Assembly: GCA_902775595.1 (NCBI GenBank)
Contig: CACYNF010000014.1
Coordinates: 1-37,819 of the forward strand
DNA from: an uncultured bacterium
GTDB taxonomy: Bacteria; Verrucomicrobiota; Kiritimatiellia; RFP12; UBA1067
Direction of reading: 5' to 3'
Length of the DNA stretch: 37,819 nucleotides
Made by a program: the position numbers and the translations under genes. Positions 6,682-15,364 of this stretch are shown here, piece after piece (the first letter of the stretch is position 1; each line of letters opens with the position of its first letter). Below the pieces are notes generated by a model. That model did not search any database. It was not told the origin of the DNA and worked only from the letters and a program-made list of their open reading frames with translations.

Positions 6682-7929
6682 TCACATCACCGGACTAAAG
6701 CCGCCGGCGAGCCGATGGAAGCGGAGAAGCGCCTCAAGGAAGTAGTAGTCGCCGTAGTCGAGCGGCGTGTCGATCTCGCCGCCGGCCGGCTTGTGCCCGA
6801 CGCCATGCTTCAGGAGCCAGTCGCCGTTCTCGCCTGGCTTTGCGAAATATGCGTCGGAGCAGAGCGAAAGAAGCTGCTTCACGGCGAACGCGCGATACTT
6901 AGCGCCCTTCTCGCCCGGCACGAACGTCGACAGCTCCAGAAGCCCCGACGCCATGACCGACGCCGCGGAGGAGTCGCGCTCCTCGCCGGGCGCTCCGAAG
7001 TCCCAGTACGGGACGCCATCGGCGGGCATGTTCGGATGGTTGATCGCAAAGTCGGAGACCTTCTGGGCAAAGGCGAGGTAGGCGGGATCCTTCGTCTCGC
7101 GGTACATCATCGTGTAGCCGTAGATCGCCCAGCTCTGCCCGCGGCTCCACGCCGTCTCGCACGAAAGCCCCTGTCCGCGGCGGATTTCCTGCACCGCGCC
7201 ATGGAAGCCAGGCCGCTGGTCGTAGTTGAGGACATGGTAGGTGCCGCCGTCCGCGCGGAAATGGTGCGCCATCGTCTTCGTCGCGTGCGACCGCGCGATT
7301 TCGTCAAACCGCTTGTCGCCGCCGTTTTTCGCCGCCCACTCAAGAAGCTCGAGGTTCATCATGTTGTCGGGGATGACGAGGAAGTCGTTCTTCTCGTCAA
7401 GCGGGCCCCAGCTGCGAATAAGCCCAAGGCCGGGGTTGAAGCGCTTCGAGAGCGACGCCGCCGTCTCGCGCAGGAGATCATCGTACTTGTCAGTCCTGAG
7501 AAGACGACGGGCGTTGCCGAACGAGCAGTACATGATGAAGCCGACGTCGTGGTTGTCCGAGACCTTCGAGTTCGGCGCGACGAGCTCTGTCCACACTGTA
7601 GCCCTCTCCTTGAAGAACTCGTCGCCAGTCGCCTCGTAGAGATACCAGAGAGACCCCGGGAAGTGGCCAGACGTCCACCAGTAGATGGAACGCATGTCGG
7701 GCTTGCCGTTCTTCGCATCCCAACCGTGAGGGACAAGCCGCTCTCCGTGCGGCTTGTCGCCGTGCGGCACGGTCTCCTTCGGATCGCCGGAATTCATCAG
7801 AGGCGTCGCCGCGGCGTCGATAGCACGGTAGTGCGCGGCGCTTTTCTCGAATACGACGGGAAGCTTTTTATCAAGTTCGATCTCACCAGGCGAGGCGAGA
7901 ATTGCCGCGAAGATGAAAGCAGTCAGCAT
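6682..7929 (-). CDS. GH88-like unsaturated glucuronyl hydrolase, secreted
   Basis: Predicted 415-residue (alpha/alpha)6-barrel enzyme of glycoside hydrolase family 88. These enzymes remove 4,5-unsaturated uronic acids from oligosaccharides left by polysaccharide lyases. The family aspartates are visible in SDNHDVGF (D125/D128) and IPDNMMNLELLEWAA (D188); the spacing of about 60 residues matches the two catalytic Asp of characterised members. Other family-like segments are YWWTSGHFPGSLWYLYEATGD, CETAWSRGQSWAIYGY and LDYGDYYFLEALLRF. A short signal peptide (MLTAFIFAAILASPG) suggests export. ATG 7929 has GGAAGGA just upstream and a TGGTATAAT promoter 36 nt before it. It is a single-gene unit; no lyase is nearby. 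Confidence 0.88.
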   Translation of the reverse strand: MLTAFIFAAILASPGEIELDKKLPVVFEKSAAHYRAIDAAATPLMNSGDPKETVPHGDKPHGERLVPHGWDAKNGKPDMRSIYWWTSGHFPGSLWYLYEATGDEFFKERATVWTELVAPNSKVSDNHDVGFIMYCSFGNARRLLRTDKYDDLLRETAASLSKRFNPGLGLIRSWGPLDEKNDFLVIPDNMMNLELLEWAAKNGGDKRFDEIARSHATKTMAHHFRADGGTYHVLNYDQRPGFHGAVQEIRRGQGLSCETAWSRGQSWAIYGYTMMYRETKDPAYLAFAQKVSDFAINHPNMPADGVPYWDFGAPGEERDSSAASVMASGLLELSTFVPGEKGAKYRAFAVKQLLSLCSDAYFAKPGENGDWLLKHGVGHKPAGGEIDTPLDYGDYYFLEALLRFHRLAGGFSPVM

Positions 7930-7965
7930 AGTTGTTCCTTCCGTTTTAGATTTGATTCAGTTGCC

Positions 7966-7995
7966 ATTATACCAAAAACGCGGCAATCGCGTCAC
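7966..7995 (-). promoter_or_regulatory. Promoter of the GH88-like gene
   Basis: TGGTATAAT (7974-7966) is an extended -10. GTGACG (7995-7990) lies 18 nt upstream as a partial -35 and overlaps the stop codon of rsmB, which ends at 7992. The leader is about 30 nt and carries a normal ribosome binding site. Confidence 0.65.
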
Positions 7996-9257
7996 GCGGG
8001 GTTCCGCCTGAGCCGCGCCGCAAACGCGCCGTCGGTCCCGCTTTCGAACGGAAGCGACTCGCGCGACTCCTCAAGCGAGAAATCGGGATGGCGCGCGAGG
8101 AATGCGGTGACTTGCGCTTCGTTTTCCTCGGGCTCGTTCGAGCATGTGGAATATACGAGCAAACCACCCGGAGCGACGCGCGGTGCGCAGGCGTCGAGGA
8201 TTTCGGCCTGGAGCTTCACTAGGGCGGCGAGCTTTTCCTCGCTCCAGTTCCACCGCGCGTCGGGGCGGCGGCGAAGGACGCCGGTGTTGGAGCACGGCGC
8301 GTCGACAAGCACCTTGTCGAAATGATCTGGTAGGGGCGTCTCGGCACTCGCTACGCTCGGCGTGTTCGCTTCCCCATGGGTCGCGAACCCCCGCAAGGGG
8401 CGGTTACCTCCGAGACGACCGCGGACGCCTCGGAGAGGCGTCCCTACCAATGGCAGCTCCGGAATGACTTCGACGCCAAGCTTTAGCCGCGCAAGGTTCT
8501 CCTCGAGCCGGCGCCGGCGCTTTGGGTTCACCTCGCACGCCGTCACTTCCGCGCCGCGCCACGCGATCTGGACGGTCTTGCCGCCAGGGGCCGCGCACGC
8601 GTCGAGGATTCTCTCGCCTGGCTTCGGGTCGAGAAGATCGACGGCGATGCGCGTGCCGGGATCCTGAACGATGAAGTCGCCCTCGGCGAAGCCCGCGACA
8701 TCCTCGACGCGCTGCCCGCGTTCGAGCTTGGCGAAGCTGCCGTCGCGCCTCGCAAGGAAAGTCTCGGCGGGCGTGTTGTGCCACTCGCAGAGCCGAGCGG
8801 CGTTCTCCGCGCCGAAGCGCCGCTCCCAGCGCCTGACAAGCGCCGTCGGGAAGCTCTCGCGCTCCTCAAGCGGAGCGGAGGCAATCATCTTCTCGAATTC
8901 CCCGCGGCGGCGGATGACGTTCCTAAGAACGCCGTTCACTACCTTCGCGATCGACGGGTTCTCGCACCCCTTCGCCGCGTCAACCGTCTCGCTCACCGCC
9001 GCAAAGTCGGGAACGTCGGGCATGTAGAGTATCTGCGCCGCCCCGACGTAGAGAAGTGCCTCGAGTTCGCCCTTCGGCCACTGCTTCATCAGCGCGCCGA
9101 GGATCTTCCTCAAGGGCCTGATGCGGCGGATCGTCGTGTACACTAAATCCTGGACAAAGGCGCGCTCAGCGCCGTTCGGCAGCATCGACGAGGGGAAGTC
9201 CTTCGTGGCGATCCACCGCGCGACGATAAACGCCGCCGATCTGCGCGAGCCGCCCAT
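7992..9257 (-). CDS. rsmB: RsmB-like 16S rRNA m5C methyltransferase with an in-frame repeat insertion
   Basis: Predicted 421-residue SAM-dependent cytosine-5 methyltransferase acting on 16S rRNA (C967 in Escherichia coli). It has an N-terminal NusB-like RNA-binding domain (residues about 1-150: RSAAFIVARWIATKDFP...VYTTIRRIRPLRKIL...NGVLRNVIRRRGEFE) and a C-terminal Rossmann methyltransferase domain with SAM motif LDACAAPGGKT, the catalytic-type Cys motif DAPCSNTGVLRRRPD and nucleophile motif YSTCSNEPEENE. Between EVIPEL and DHFDKVLVDAPC there are about 40 extra residues encoded by a GC-rich palindromic repeat (8328-8449). The frame is kept, so the protein may still fold with a surface loop. 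ATG 9257 overlaps the HIT gene stop as TGATG, implying coupling. The long upstream extension of this frame is an antisense-free artefact over HIT and rubrerythrin. Confidence 0.9.
   Translation of the reverse strand: MGGSRRSAAFIVARWIATKDFPSSMLPNGAERAFVQDLVYTTIRRIRPLRKILGALMKQWPKGELEALLYVGAAQILYMPDVPDFAAVSETVDAAKGCENPSIAKVVNGVLRNVIRRRGEFEKMIASAPLEERESFPTALVRRWERRFGAENAARLCEWHNTPAETFLARRDGSFAKLERGQRVEDVAGFAEGDFIVQDPGTRIAVDLLDPKPGERILDACAAPGGKTVQIAWRGAEVTACEVNPKRRRRLEENLARLKLGVEVIPELPLVGTPLRGVRGRLGGNRPLRGFATHGEANTPSVASAETPLPDHFDKVLVDAPCSNTGVLRRRPDARWNWSEEKLAALVKLQAEILDACAPRVAPGGLLVYSTCSNEPEENEAQVTAFLARHPDFSLEESRESLPFESGTDGAFAARLRRNPA
8328..8449. repeat. Palindromic GC-rich repeat inserted in frame within rsmB
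   Basis: The plus strand begins TGGTAGGGGCGTCTC and ends GAGGCGTCCCTACCA; these ends are inverted copies with two mismatches (TGGTAGGG[G/A]CG[T/C]CTC). Inside are further small stems, for example CCCC-GCAA-GGGG and GGGTCGCGAACCC. About 122 bp in all. It contributes roughly 40 residues (LVGTPLRGV...SAETPL) to the RsmB protein. This resembles the concept of Rickettsia palindromic elements, which also sit in frame inside genes. No second full copy occurs in this window. Confidence 0.75.
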
Positions 9258-9658
9258 CAGAGACGGATGCGCTCGGCGAGCGCCTTGAGCTCGTCCATGT
9301 CGCCCTTGTGGTTCTCGAACGAGATGGGCTCGAGCCCATAGCGCGGGACGATGTGGAAATGGACGTGCTTCACCGTCTGGCCGGCCGCCTCGCCGTTGTT
9401 CTGCAGGATGTTGAAGCCGTCGCAGGGAAGCGCGTCCTTGATGTGCGCCGCGACCTTCTTGACGCGCGAGACGACGGCGGCAAGCGTCGCGTCCGGCGTG
9501 TCGAGAAGACCCTCCGTGTGCTCCTTTGGAATCACGAGGACATGGCCCTTCGAGAACGGGTTGATGTCGAGATAGGCGAGAACGACGTCGTCCTCGTAGA
9601 CCTTGAAGCTCGGTATCTCCCCTGCGGCTATCGCGCAGAAAATGCAGTTGTTCTTCAT
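9257..9658 (-). CDS. HIT-family nucleotide-binding hydrolase (HinT-like)
   Basis: Predicted 133-residue cytosolic histidine-triad protein. These hydrolyse purine nucleoside phosphoramidates or acyl-adenylates. It opens with CIFCAIAAGEIPSFKVYEDD, the HinT N-terminus with its zinc-type Cys pair, followed by ALDINP-like AYLDINPFSKGHVLVIPKEH and NNGEAAGQTVKHVHFHIVPR, which holds the H-x-H-x-H catalytic triad. The length fits bacterial HinT. It starts 42 nt after rubrerythrin and ends overlapping rsmB by one base, so the three genes probably share a transcript. Confidence 0.93.
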   Translation of the reverse strand: MKNNCIFCAIAAGEIPSFKVYEDDVVLAYLDINPFSKGHVLVIPKEHTEGLLDTPDATLAAVVSRVKKVAAHIKDALPCDGFNILQNNGEAAGQTVKHVHFHIVPRYGLEPISFENHKGDMDELKALAERIRL

Positions 9659-9700
9659 GGCGTTCTATGATATTCCGACGCGCAGATTGGGGTCGGCCCT

Positions 9701-10234
9701 TCAGAAGTTGTCCTGCTCCAGCTGGAAATACGCCTTCGGATGGTCGCAGACGGGGCACTTCTCGGGAGCCGTCTCGGACTCGACGATCGCGCCGCAGTTG
9801 CGGCACTGCCAGCGGTTCTTGCCGACACGCACCCACACTTCGCCGGACTCGATGTTCTTGGCGAGCTTGCGGTAGCGCTCCTCGTGGTGCGCCTCGACTT
9901 CGGCGACCTTGCGGAACTTGAAGGCGATGTCCTTGAAGCCCTCTGCCTCGGCCTCCTCCGCGAAGCGCCTGTACATCTCCGTCCATTCCTCGTGCTCGCC
10001 GGCTGCGGCCGTAAGGAGGTTCTCCTTCGTCTCGCCGATGCCCGCGAAGAGCTTGAACCACATCTTGGCGTGCTCCTTCTCGTTGAGCGCCGTCTCCTGG
10101 AAGATGGCCGCGATCTGCTCATAGCCGTCCTTCTTCGCGCGGGAGGCGAAGTAGTCGTACTTGTTGCGGGCCTGCGACTCGCCGGCAAACGCCGCCATCA
10201 AGTTCGCTTCAGTCTTTGATCCTTTAAGTTCCAT
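9701..10234 (-). CDS. rbr: Rubrerythrin
   Basis: Predicted 177-residue non-haem iron peroxidase that detoxifies hydrogen peroxide in anaerobes. The N-terminal four-helix bundle carries the diiron ligands in [23 protein letters not shown] and VEAHHEERY, and the C-terminal rubredoxin-like domain carries the FeS4 cysteines as C-R-N-C and C-P-V-C followed by the usual DHPKAYF. The length is close to the family norm of about 190. ATG 10234 is preceded by AAAGGA and by a TGGTATAAT promoter 40 nt upstream. It is the first gene of the rbr-HIT-rsmB unit and supports an anaerobic lifestyle. Confidence 0.96.
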   Translation of the reverse strand: MELKGSKTEANLMAAFAGESQARNKYDYFASRAKKDGYEQIAAIFQETALNEKEHAKMWFKLFAGIGETKENLLTAAAGEHEEWTEMYRRFAEEAEAEGFKDIAFKFRKVAEVEAHHEERYRKLAKNIESGEVWVRVGKNRWQCRNCGAIVESETAPEKCPVCDHPKAYFQLEQDNF

Positions 10235-10274
10235 CGTCGGTTTCCTTTCTTCTGTGATTTTTGTCTACGCCGTA

Positions 10275-10283
10275 ATTATACCA
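10275..10283 (-). promoter_or_regulatory. Extended -10 promoter of the rubrerythrin operon
   Basis: TGGTATAAT on the minus strand, 40 nt before the rubrerythrin ATG. No good -35 at 17-18 nt. The leader contains AAAGGA as ribosome binding site. Confidence 0.6.
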
Positions 10284-10324
10284 AAATTCACGACGCACAT
10301 CTCGCCTTACTTGATCAACGGGCT

Positions 10325-11431
10325 TCAACCGCAGATCCACTTTCCGACGACGGGGATGCGGCGCACCAGGATCGCCGCGGCCGACGCGCATGCGAAAGTA
10401 GCCGCAGCCGTCGCAAAGATCGCGAGCGGAGTCGGAAGATGCCGGCACAACGCCGCCGACACGGGCGTCAAGATGAACATGTGCATGAGATAGACGCCGT
10501 ACGACGCCTCGGAAACCGGGCGCACGGCCTTCTCGTAGAGCCATCCGCCGAAACCCAGCTTCCTGAAGACCATGAACGCCGCAATCGTCGAAAGAGCGAC
10601 GCCAAGCGAACAATACTCAATGCTCGTCTCCATCACGACTGCGGCCGAGTACGGCGCGTCGAACGGATACTCGCGCACGAAGCGGAAGAATGGAATGCCC
10701 ATGACCGCAGCCCCGGCAGCCCACATCGGCGCCGCGATGCCCAAAGTCGACGCCCAGCCGCGCTCCGGCGCAAACCGGCGAAACCAAAGCCCAAGCAGCA
10801 TATAGCCGATGAACCCGCTCACGTAGTGGAACGCGCCGAAGTGGTTCCACGGGCACTCCCCAAGGAGATACGGCACCGCGCCGAACGACGGCTCGCCGAA
10901 GACGTGCCCCCACGCCTGGCGAAGAAACGGGAACAGCGTGGTGAAGAGCCAGACGGCGATCCATCCCCTCAGCTCGCGTGCGCCCACCTTCTCGGCCCAT
11001 GGGGAGAGAAGCGGCATGAGGATGTAGAGCCCTGCGAGCATCGGGACGAACCAGAGGTGCCCACCCTCGTCCGGGAAGTTGAAGAGGAGCTTGCCCCACG
11101 AGCTGCCGCCGTCGCCGAGAAACGCGACGTAGAGAACCGCCCAGACGACGAACGGAACGACGACGCGGACAATGCGCCGCCTGAAGAATTCGCCGGTCGG
11201 TTTCGCCACGGGAAAGAGCAGATAGGCCGAAGCCATCGCAAAGAGCGGCACGCAGCATCGGCAGATGCATTCCGTAACCGTGATCCACATCATGTCCCAG
11301 CTGCTCGCGACATGCGTGATGTTCGGCTCCGCGCCGCCGAGGTAGAACGGCTCTGCGGAGTGTATCGCCATTACCATGAAGCAGGCCGCAACCCGCATCC
11401 AGTCAAGAAATGCTATTCGCTCGTTTTTCAT
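10325..11431 (-). CDS. Acyltransferase family 3 membrane protein
   Basis: Predicted 368-residue integral membrane O-acyltransferase (PF01757 type), which transfers acetyl or similar groups to extracytoplasmic sugars. It starts with the family N-terminus RIAFLDWMRVAACFMVMAIHSAEPF, whose His is the presumed catalytic residue, and has about ten hydrophobic segments, including PLFAMASAYLLF, VVPFVVWAVLYVAF, GHLWFVPMLAGLYILMPLL and the terminal ASYGVYLMHMFIL. The substrate cannot be predicted. ATG 11431 overlaps the dinG-type stop by 4 nt (ATGA), so it is the last gene of the six-gene operon that begins at 17315. Confidence 0.9.
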   Translation of the reverse strand: MKNERIAFLDWMRVAACFMVMAIHSAEPFYLGGAEPNITHVASSWDMMWITVTECICRCCVPLFAMASAYLLFPVAKPTGEFFRRRIVRVVVPFVVWAVLYVAFLGDGGSSWGKLLFNFPDEGGHLWFVPMLAGLYILMPLLSPWAEKVGARELRGWIAVWLFTTLFPFLRQAWGHVFGEPSFGAVPYLLGECPWNHFGAFHYVSGFIGYMLLGLWFRRFAPERGWASTLGIAAPMWAAGAAVMGIPFFRFVREYPFDAPYSAAVVMETSIEYCSLGVALSTIAAFMVFRKLGFGGWLYEKAVRPVSEASYGVYLMHMFILTPVSAALCRHLPTPLAIFATAAATFACASAAAILVRRIPVVGKWICG

Positions 11432-13677
11432 TGTCGCAGCTCCTCGAAAAAGTCCTCGGCGCGGCCGAGAAGTTCAGTTTGCGAAGTGACGGTATGGACG
11501 GAGGCGGGGATGGACTTGCGGAACACGGCTCCGTAGTTCTTCGTGACGAGGCGCGGATCGGTGACGACGACGACTCCGCGGTCGCGCTTCGTGCGGATGA
11601 GCCGCCCGAACCCCTGGCGGAAGCGTATCACCGCCTCCGGGAGAGTATAGTCGCGGAAGGAGCTGCCGCCCTCTCGCTCGACCCGCTCGCCCCTCGCCTC
11701 CACTATCGGGTCGCCCACCTGCGCGAACGGAAGACGCGCGATGACGACGCAGGAAAGCGCCTCTCCCGCGACGTCGACGCCCTCCCAGAACGACTGTGCG
11801 CCGAAGAGGACTATATTGGAATCCGCCTTGAGCGCCTGCGTCATCGATTCGCGCGAAAGCCCCTCGCCCTGCACGAGCAGGCGGATGCCTGCCTCCGCGA
11901 GCGGAACCGCCGCACAGTCTGCAACCGACTTCATCATCTCGTAGCTCGTGAAAAGGACGAGCGCACGTCCGTTCGTCGCCGAGAAGAGGTCCTTGAGAAG
12001 CGCGGCGAGGGCAGCGGAATATCCCGCCGAGTCCGCCGAGGGATCGGGCAGGCAGTCTGGCGCCAGCACAAGGCACTGCCTGAAGTAGTCGAACGGCGAA
12101 GTCGCCGTGAGGCAGCGGAAGCGCGATTCAGCCGGCGGCACATTTGCCGCGTCGCAGAAGCCAAGGCGGCGGCACATGTACTTGAAGTCGTTACCGACGC
12201 GCAAAGTCGCAGACGAGAGGACGACAGAATCCTTCAGGTCGTAGAGCATCTTCCTGAGCGCGTCCGCGACCGAAAGCGGCGCGGCGACGAGCCGCACATA
12301 GCGACGGCGATTCGCGAGCCGCATGCGCTCCGCCCAGCAGACGTGCGCATCGTCCGCGCCCTTGAGCACGAAGTCTACCACGTTCGCAAACACGACAAAG
12401 CTCTCGGCGATGCCGCCTACCTGCGCGGCGAGGTCGGCGCAGAAGTTAAGCTCGCCCGGCGCGGCCGAATTGTCGAGCGTGTCGCCGAGGTCGTGGAGGA
12501 GCGTCACCATCTGCGCGACCGCGTCGTCGAAGCGAAGGTGCGCGTCCTTCACGTCAATAGGCCCCTTGTAGCGGACGATGTCGCGCGTGTGGTCGGCGAG
12601 CACTTGGCGTTCAGCAAGTTCGAGAATCTCGTCCGCCGCGTCGACGATACGCACTACAAGACTCGTCGCGTCAGAGAGAAGCCGGTGAACGTGTTCGCCG
12701 ACGTCCGTTCCCGCAAGCACGCCCTTCGCAAGCTGCCGCTCCACCGACGCGAGGATTCCGCCCGCGCGTCCGCGCCGCCCCTTGCCGCGGCGGATAAGCC
12801 GGTTGAGAAGACGAGTCAGCTCCGGCATGGAGAACTCGCTGCTCAAGGCGTCGGTCGCTATGCCCTCGAGGTTGTGCGCCTCGTCGAGCACAAGACGCCC
12901 GTAGGCGGGGAGAATGGCGGCGTTGCCGCCAGCCGCTTCCGCAAGAACGAGCGAGTGGTTGACGACGATAAGATCCGCTTCCGCCGCCTTTTTCCGCGCG
13001 CGGTAGACGAAGCAGCGCGAGTAGAACGGGCAGTGCCTCCCGCTGCACTCCTCGCCGGGGCAGACAAGCAAACTGCGCTGAAGCCCCTCGTACTGGTCGA
13101 GGTCGCCGTCTGGCGTAGACTTGAGCCAGTCGATGAAGTGCGGCATCTCGTCCTGCTCCTCCTTCGACATCGTCCAGAACCCGGGCGCGAAGAAGTCTCC
13201 GACGGCTCGGAGGCAGAGGTAGTTTGCGCGTCCCTTCAAAAGCGCGACCTTGAACTTGGCCGCGCCGTCGCCGAGGATTTCAATCGCGCGCGGAATGTCG
13301 GAGCTGATCAGCTGGCTCTGCAAGTTGCGGGTCGCCGTCGAGACGACGACGGGAGTGTCGTTCGTCGCGGCCCAGAGGATCGAGGGGACGAGATAGGCAA
13401 GCGACTTGCCGACGCCCGTTCCCGCCTCTATCATCAGGTGCTCGCGCGAGTTGAACGCGCGGACGATGGCGGAGAGCATGTCGATCTGCCCAGGGCGTTC
13501 CTCGTAGCCGTCCATTCGGCCAAGCGTTCCACCGCGCCTCAGGTGCATCGCGGCCGACTCGGCGTCGATGCGCGAGCAGTCCTCGTGCGTAGGAAGCGCG
13601 CGCACTCGCGGCGCCCTGTCCATCTCTGGAAGGAAGTCCGCCCAGTTGGGGTTGTCGATGAACTCTGCCGGCGTCAT
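11428..13677 (-). CDS. dinG: DinG-family iron-sulfur DNA helicase
   Basis: Predicted 749-residue superfamily 2 helicase of the DinG/XPD group, 5'-3' unwinding of forked DNA, R-loops or G-quadruplexes. Visible: RPGQIDMLSAIVRAF near the N-terminus, Walker A EAGTGVGKS, motif Ia VVVSTATRNLQSQL, the FeS cysteine cluster (C-P-G-E-E-C-S-G-R-H-C-P-F-Y-S-R-C), motif II VLDEAHNLEG, LSSATL, motif V GAQSFWEGVDVAGE and motif VI RFRQGFGRLIRTKRDRG. The start is ATG 13677, overlapping the murI stop as ATGA; the longer upstream frame lies out of phase over murI. There is no N-terminal exonuclease domain, so it is not the Bacillus-type DinG. Confidence 0.92.
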   Translation of the reverse strand: MTPAEFIDNPNWADFLPEMDRAPRVRALPTHEDCSRIDAESAAMHLRRGGTLGRMDGYEERPGQIDMLSAIVRAFNSREHLMIEAGTGVGKSLAYLVPSILWAATNDTPVVVSTATRNLQSQLISSDIPRAIEILGDGAAKFKVALLKGRANYLCLRAVGDFFAPGFWTMSKEEQDEMPHFIDWLKSTPDGDLDQYEGLQRSLLVCPGEECSGRHCPFYSRCFVYRARKKAAEADLIVVNHSLVLAEAAGGNAAILPAYGRLVLDEAHNLEGIATDALSSEFSMPELTRLLNRLIRRGKGRRGRAGGILASVERQLAKGVLAGTDVGEHVHRLLSDATSLVVRIVDAADEILELAERQVLADHTRDIVRYKGPIDVKDAHLRFDDAVAQMVTLLHDLGDTLDNSAAPGELNFCADLAAQVGGIAESFVVFANVVDFVLKGADDAHVCWAERMRLANRRRYVRLVAAPLSVADALRKMLYDLKDSVVLSSATLRVGNDFKYMCRRLGFCDAANVPPAESRFRCLTATSPFDYFRQCLVLAPDCLPDPSADSAGYSAALAALLKDLFSATNGRALVLFTSYEMMKSVADCAAVPLAEAGIRLLVQGEGLSRESMTQALKADSNIVLFGAQSFWEGVDVAGEALSCVVIARLPFAQVGDPIVEARGERVEREGGSSFRDYTLPEAVIRFRQGFGRLIRTKRDRGVVVVTDPRLVTKNYGAVFRKSIPASVHTVTSQTELLGRAEDFFEELRQ

Positions 13678-14399
13678 GTGCGGATGAAGACGTGGGAGGG
13701 TTTTGCGGACGCAGATGCCAGAAGCCCGCGAGCGGAAAGGACGCGCCTTGCCTGACGGGCGACAGCATCGGAGGGATCGATCACCTCGGCGCGGCCGTCG
13801 CAGATTTTCTCGATGAGCGGCTTCAGGTGCGGGAAATGCGTGCAGCCAAGGACGATCTTGTCGCAACCGGCCTTTAGGAGCGGCTCGATTCTCGCGCGAA
13901 CGACACGCTCTGCAGCAGCACCAGAAATCTCCTTGCGTTCGACAAGTTCAACAAACTCGTCGGCGACGGTGGCTATTACCGTGACGGCCTTTGCGAACTT
14001 CGCCTTAGTCTCATTGTAGAGCCGCCCGCCGAAAGTCCCCGCAGTCGCAAGCAAACCGACGACGCCTGCCTTAGAGCGAAGCGCGGCAGGCTTCACAGCC
14101 GGCTCGATGCCGATGAAGGGAACGTCGGGCCACTCCGCGCGCAGCGTGTCTATCGCGGCGGCCGTCGCAGTATTGCAGGCGACGACAACCATCTTGCAGC
14201 CGCGCTTCAGAAGGCGGCGCGTATGACGCTCGGCGAGACGGACGATCTCGTCCGCTGGCTTGTTTCCGTAAGGGCAGTTCCTGGAGTCCGCGATGTATAT
14301 CGTCGACTCGTGCGGGCAGAGTTCCTTAAAGGCATCGAGAATGCAAAGCCCCCCGAGCCCTGAATCGAAGAAACCGACGGCTCCGCCCTTCGCCGCCAT
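13674..14399 (-). CDS. murI: Glutamate racemase
   Basis: Predicted 241-residue cofactor-independent racemase supplying D-glutamate for peptidoglycan. The two catalytic cysteines are in VVACNTATAAAID and IVLGCTHFPHL, with the N-terminal GFFDSGLGGL (catalytic-type Asp/Ser) and the IADSRNCPYGNK segment. The length is slightly shorter than the usual 260-285. It begins 1 nt after the methyltransferase stop and overlaps the helicase by 4 nt. Its place in this mixed operon implies a peptidoglycan-making, growing cell but no obvious functional theme. Confidence 0.94.
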   Translation of the reverse strand: MAAKGGAVGFFDSGLGGLCILDAFKELCPHESTIYIADSRNCPYGNKPADEIVRLAERHTRRLLKRGCKMVVVACNTATAAAIDTLRAEWPDVPFIGIEPAVKPAALRSKAGVVGLLATAGTFGGRLYNETKAKFAKAVTVIATVADEFVELVERKEISGAAAERVVRARIEPLLKAGCDKIVLGCTHFPHLKPLIEKICDGRAEVIDPSDAVARQARRVLSARGLLASASAKPSHVFIRT

Positions 14400-14400
14400 C

Positions 14401-15363
14401 TCACTTCACCGCTTCGACGAGCCAGTGCGGCATCGGCGGCGGAACAGGACGCGTCTCACCGGGAGTGAAGCCAGCCTCGCGCATCCAGCCCTTGAGTTCC
14501 TCGTCGGAAAAGACCCAGCCGTTCTCGGTCGTGAGCGCCATGTTTACGGCGAAGAGAGCGGAGAACTTCGGCGCGGTGTGCGTCGCGTCGGTCATCATGT
14601 CGAGGACGAAGAGCCGTCCGCCCGGCTTAAGCGCCCTGTTCGCGCGCTTCAAGATGTCGACTATCTGCTCCGGAGACTCCTGGTGGAGCGCGCCGAATAT
14701 CGTCACGACGTCGTAGGCCTCGGCTTCGTATTCGTCCGTGTGGTAGTCGCCAGCGCGGCACTCGATGCGGTTCGAAAGACCGAACTTCTCGACATAGCCC
14801 TTCGCCTCCGCCGCAATCGCCTTTAGGTCTACCGTCACGCATGACGCAGACGGATTCGCCTGGCACATTAGTATCGCATACGCGCCGGGTCCGCCCGCGA
14901 GGTCGAGGATTTTCCCCGAAAGTCCGCCCAGCATCGGGACGATGCCCTTGCCAATCCCCATCGCGCGACCAAACATCGACGCGGCAAACGCCTTCGTGCG
15001 CGCCGCGTCTTCGCCGAGATGGATCTCGGGCTTCTCCACGGGGCGGCCGGTCTCGGCAAGTTCTGCGAGCTTGCCCCACGCCGGGTACACGTCGCGGTTG
15101 TAGCGGATCGCCTTCGTGAGATCTGCGGGACCTCCCGGTATCAGCGCCATCTTGCCGGCGGTGGTGTTGAAGTATTTTCCCTCGCGCTTTTCAAGAAGTC
15201 CTTCCGCGACGCAGGCGTCCGCGAGAAGCCGCATGCCGCGGCGCCCCGTGTCAAGCGTTCCCGCCTCGACCTTCTCGAACACGCCGCAGTCGATGGCGGC
15301 GAAAAGCACGGCGCTGCCGTAGTAGGCGCTCGCGAGATCGACTATTTCCTGTACGGATTTCAT
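14401..15363 (-). CDS. SAM-dependent methyltransferase with dimerisation domain (O-methyltransferase type)
   Basis: Predicted 320-residue protein resembling the plant/bacterial O-methyltransferase family 2. An N-terminal winged-helix dimerisation domain (residues about 1-90: LASAYYGSAVLFAAIDCGVFE...LLADACVAEGLLEKREGKYFNT) precedes a Rossmann domain with motif I ILDLAGGPGAYA, motif II acidic VTVDLKA, and AYDVVTIFGALHQESPEQ. The C-terminal FSDEELKGWMREAGF is typical of the family. The substrate is unknown; quinone, polyketide or arylamine acceptors are possible. ATG 15363 follows the previous stop by one base (TGACATG). Confidence 0.85.
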   Translation of the reverse strand: MKSVQEIVDLASAYYGSAVLFAAIDCGVFEKVEAGTLDTGRRGMRLLADACVAEGLLEKREGKYFNTTAGKMALIPGGPADLTKAIRYNRDVYPAWGKLAELAETGRPVEKPEIHLGEDAARTKAFAASMFGRAMGIGKGIVPMLGGLSGKILDLAGGPGAYAILMCQANPSASCVTVDLKAIAAEAKGYVEKFGLSNRIECRAGDYHTDEYEAEAYDVVTIFGALHQESPEQIVDILKRANRALKPGGRLFVLDMMTDATHTAPKFSALFAVNMALTTENGWVFSDEELKGWMREAGFTPGETRPVPPPMPHWLVEAVK

Positions 15364-15364
15364 G

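Noticed and set aside
9258..10061. Upstream extension of the rsmB frame to 689 residues
   Set aside because: The extra N-terminus covers HIT and rubrerythrin in another phase and has no homology; ATG 9257 with the TGATG overlap is the natural start.
11410..13755. 781-codon plus-strand open frame opposite the dinG-type gene
   Set aside because: Same reason: low-information Arg/Ala/Glu-rich sequence, no ribosome binding site, and complete helicase motifs on the other strand.
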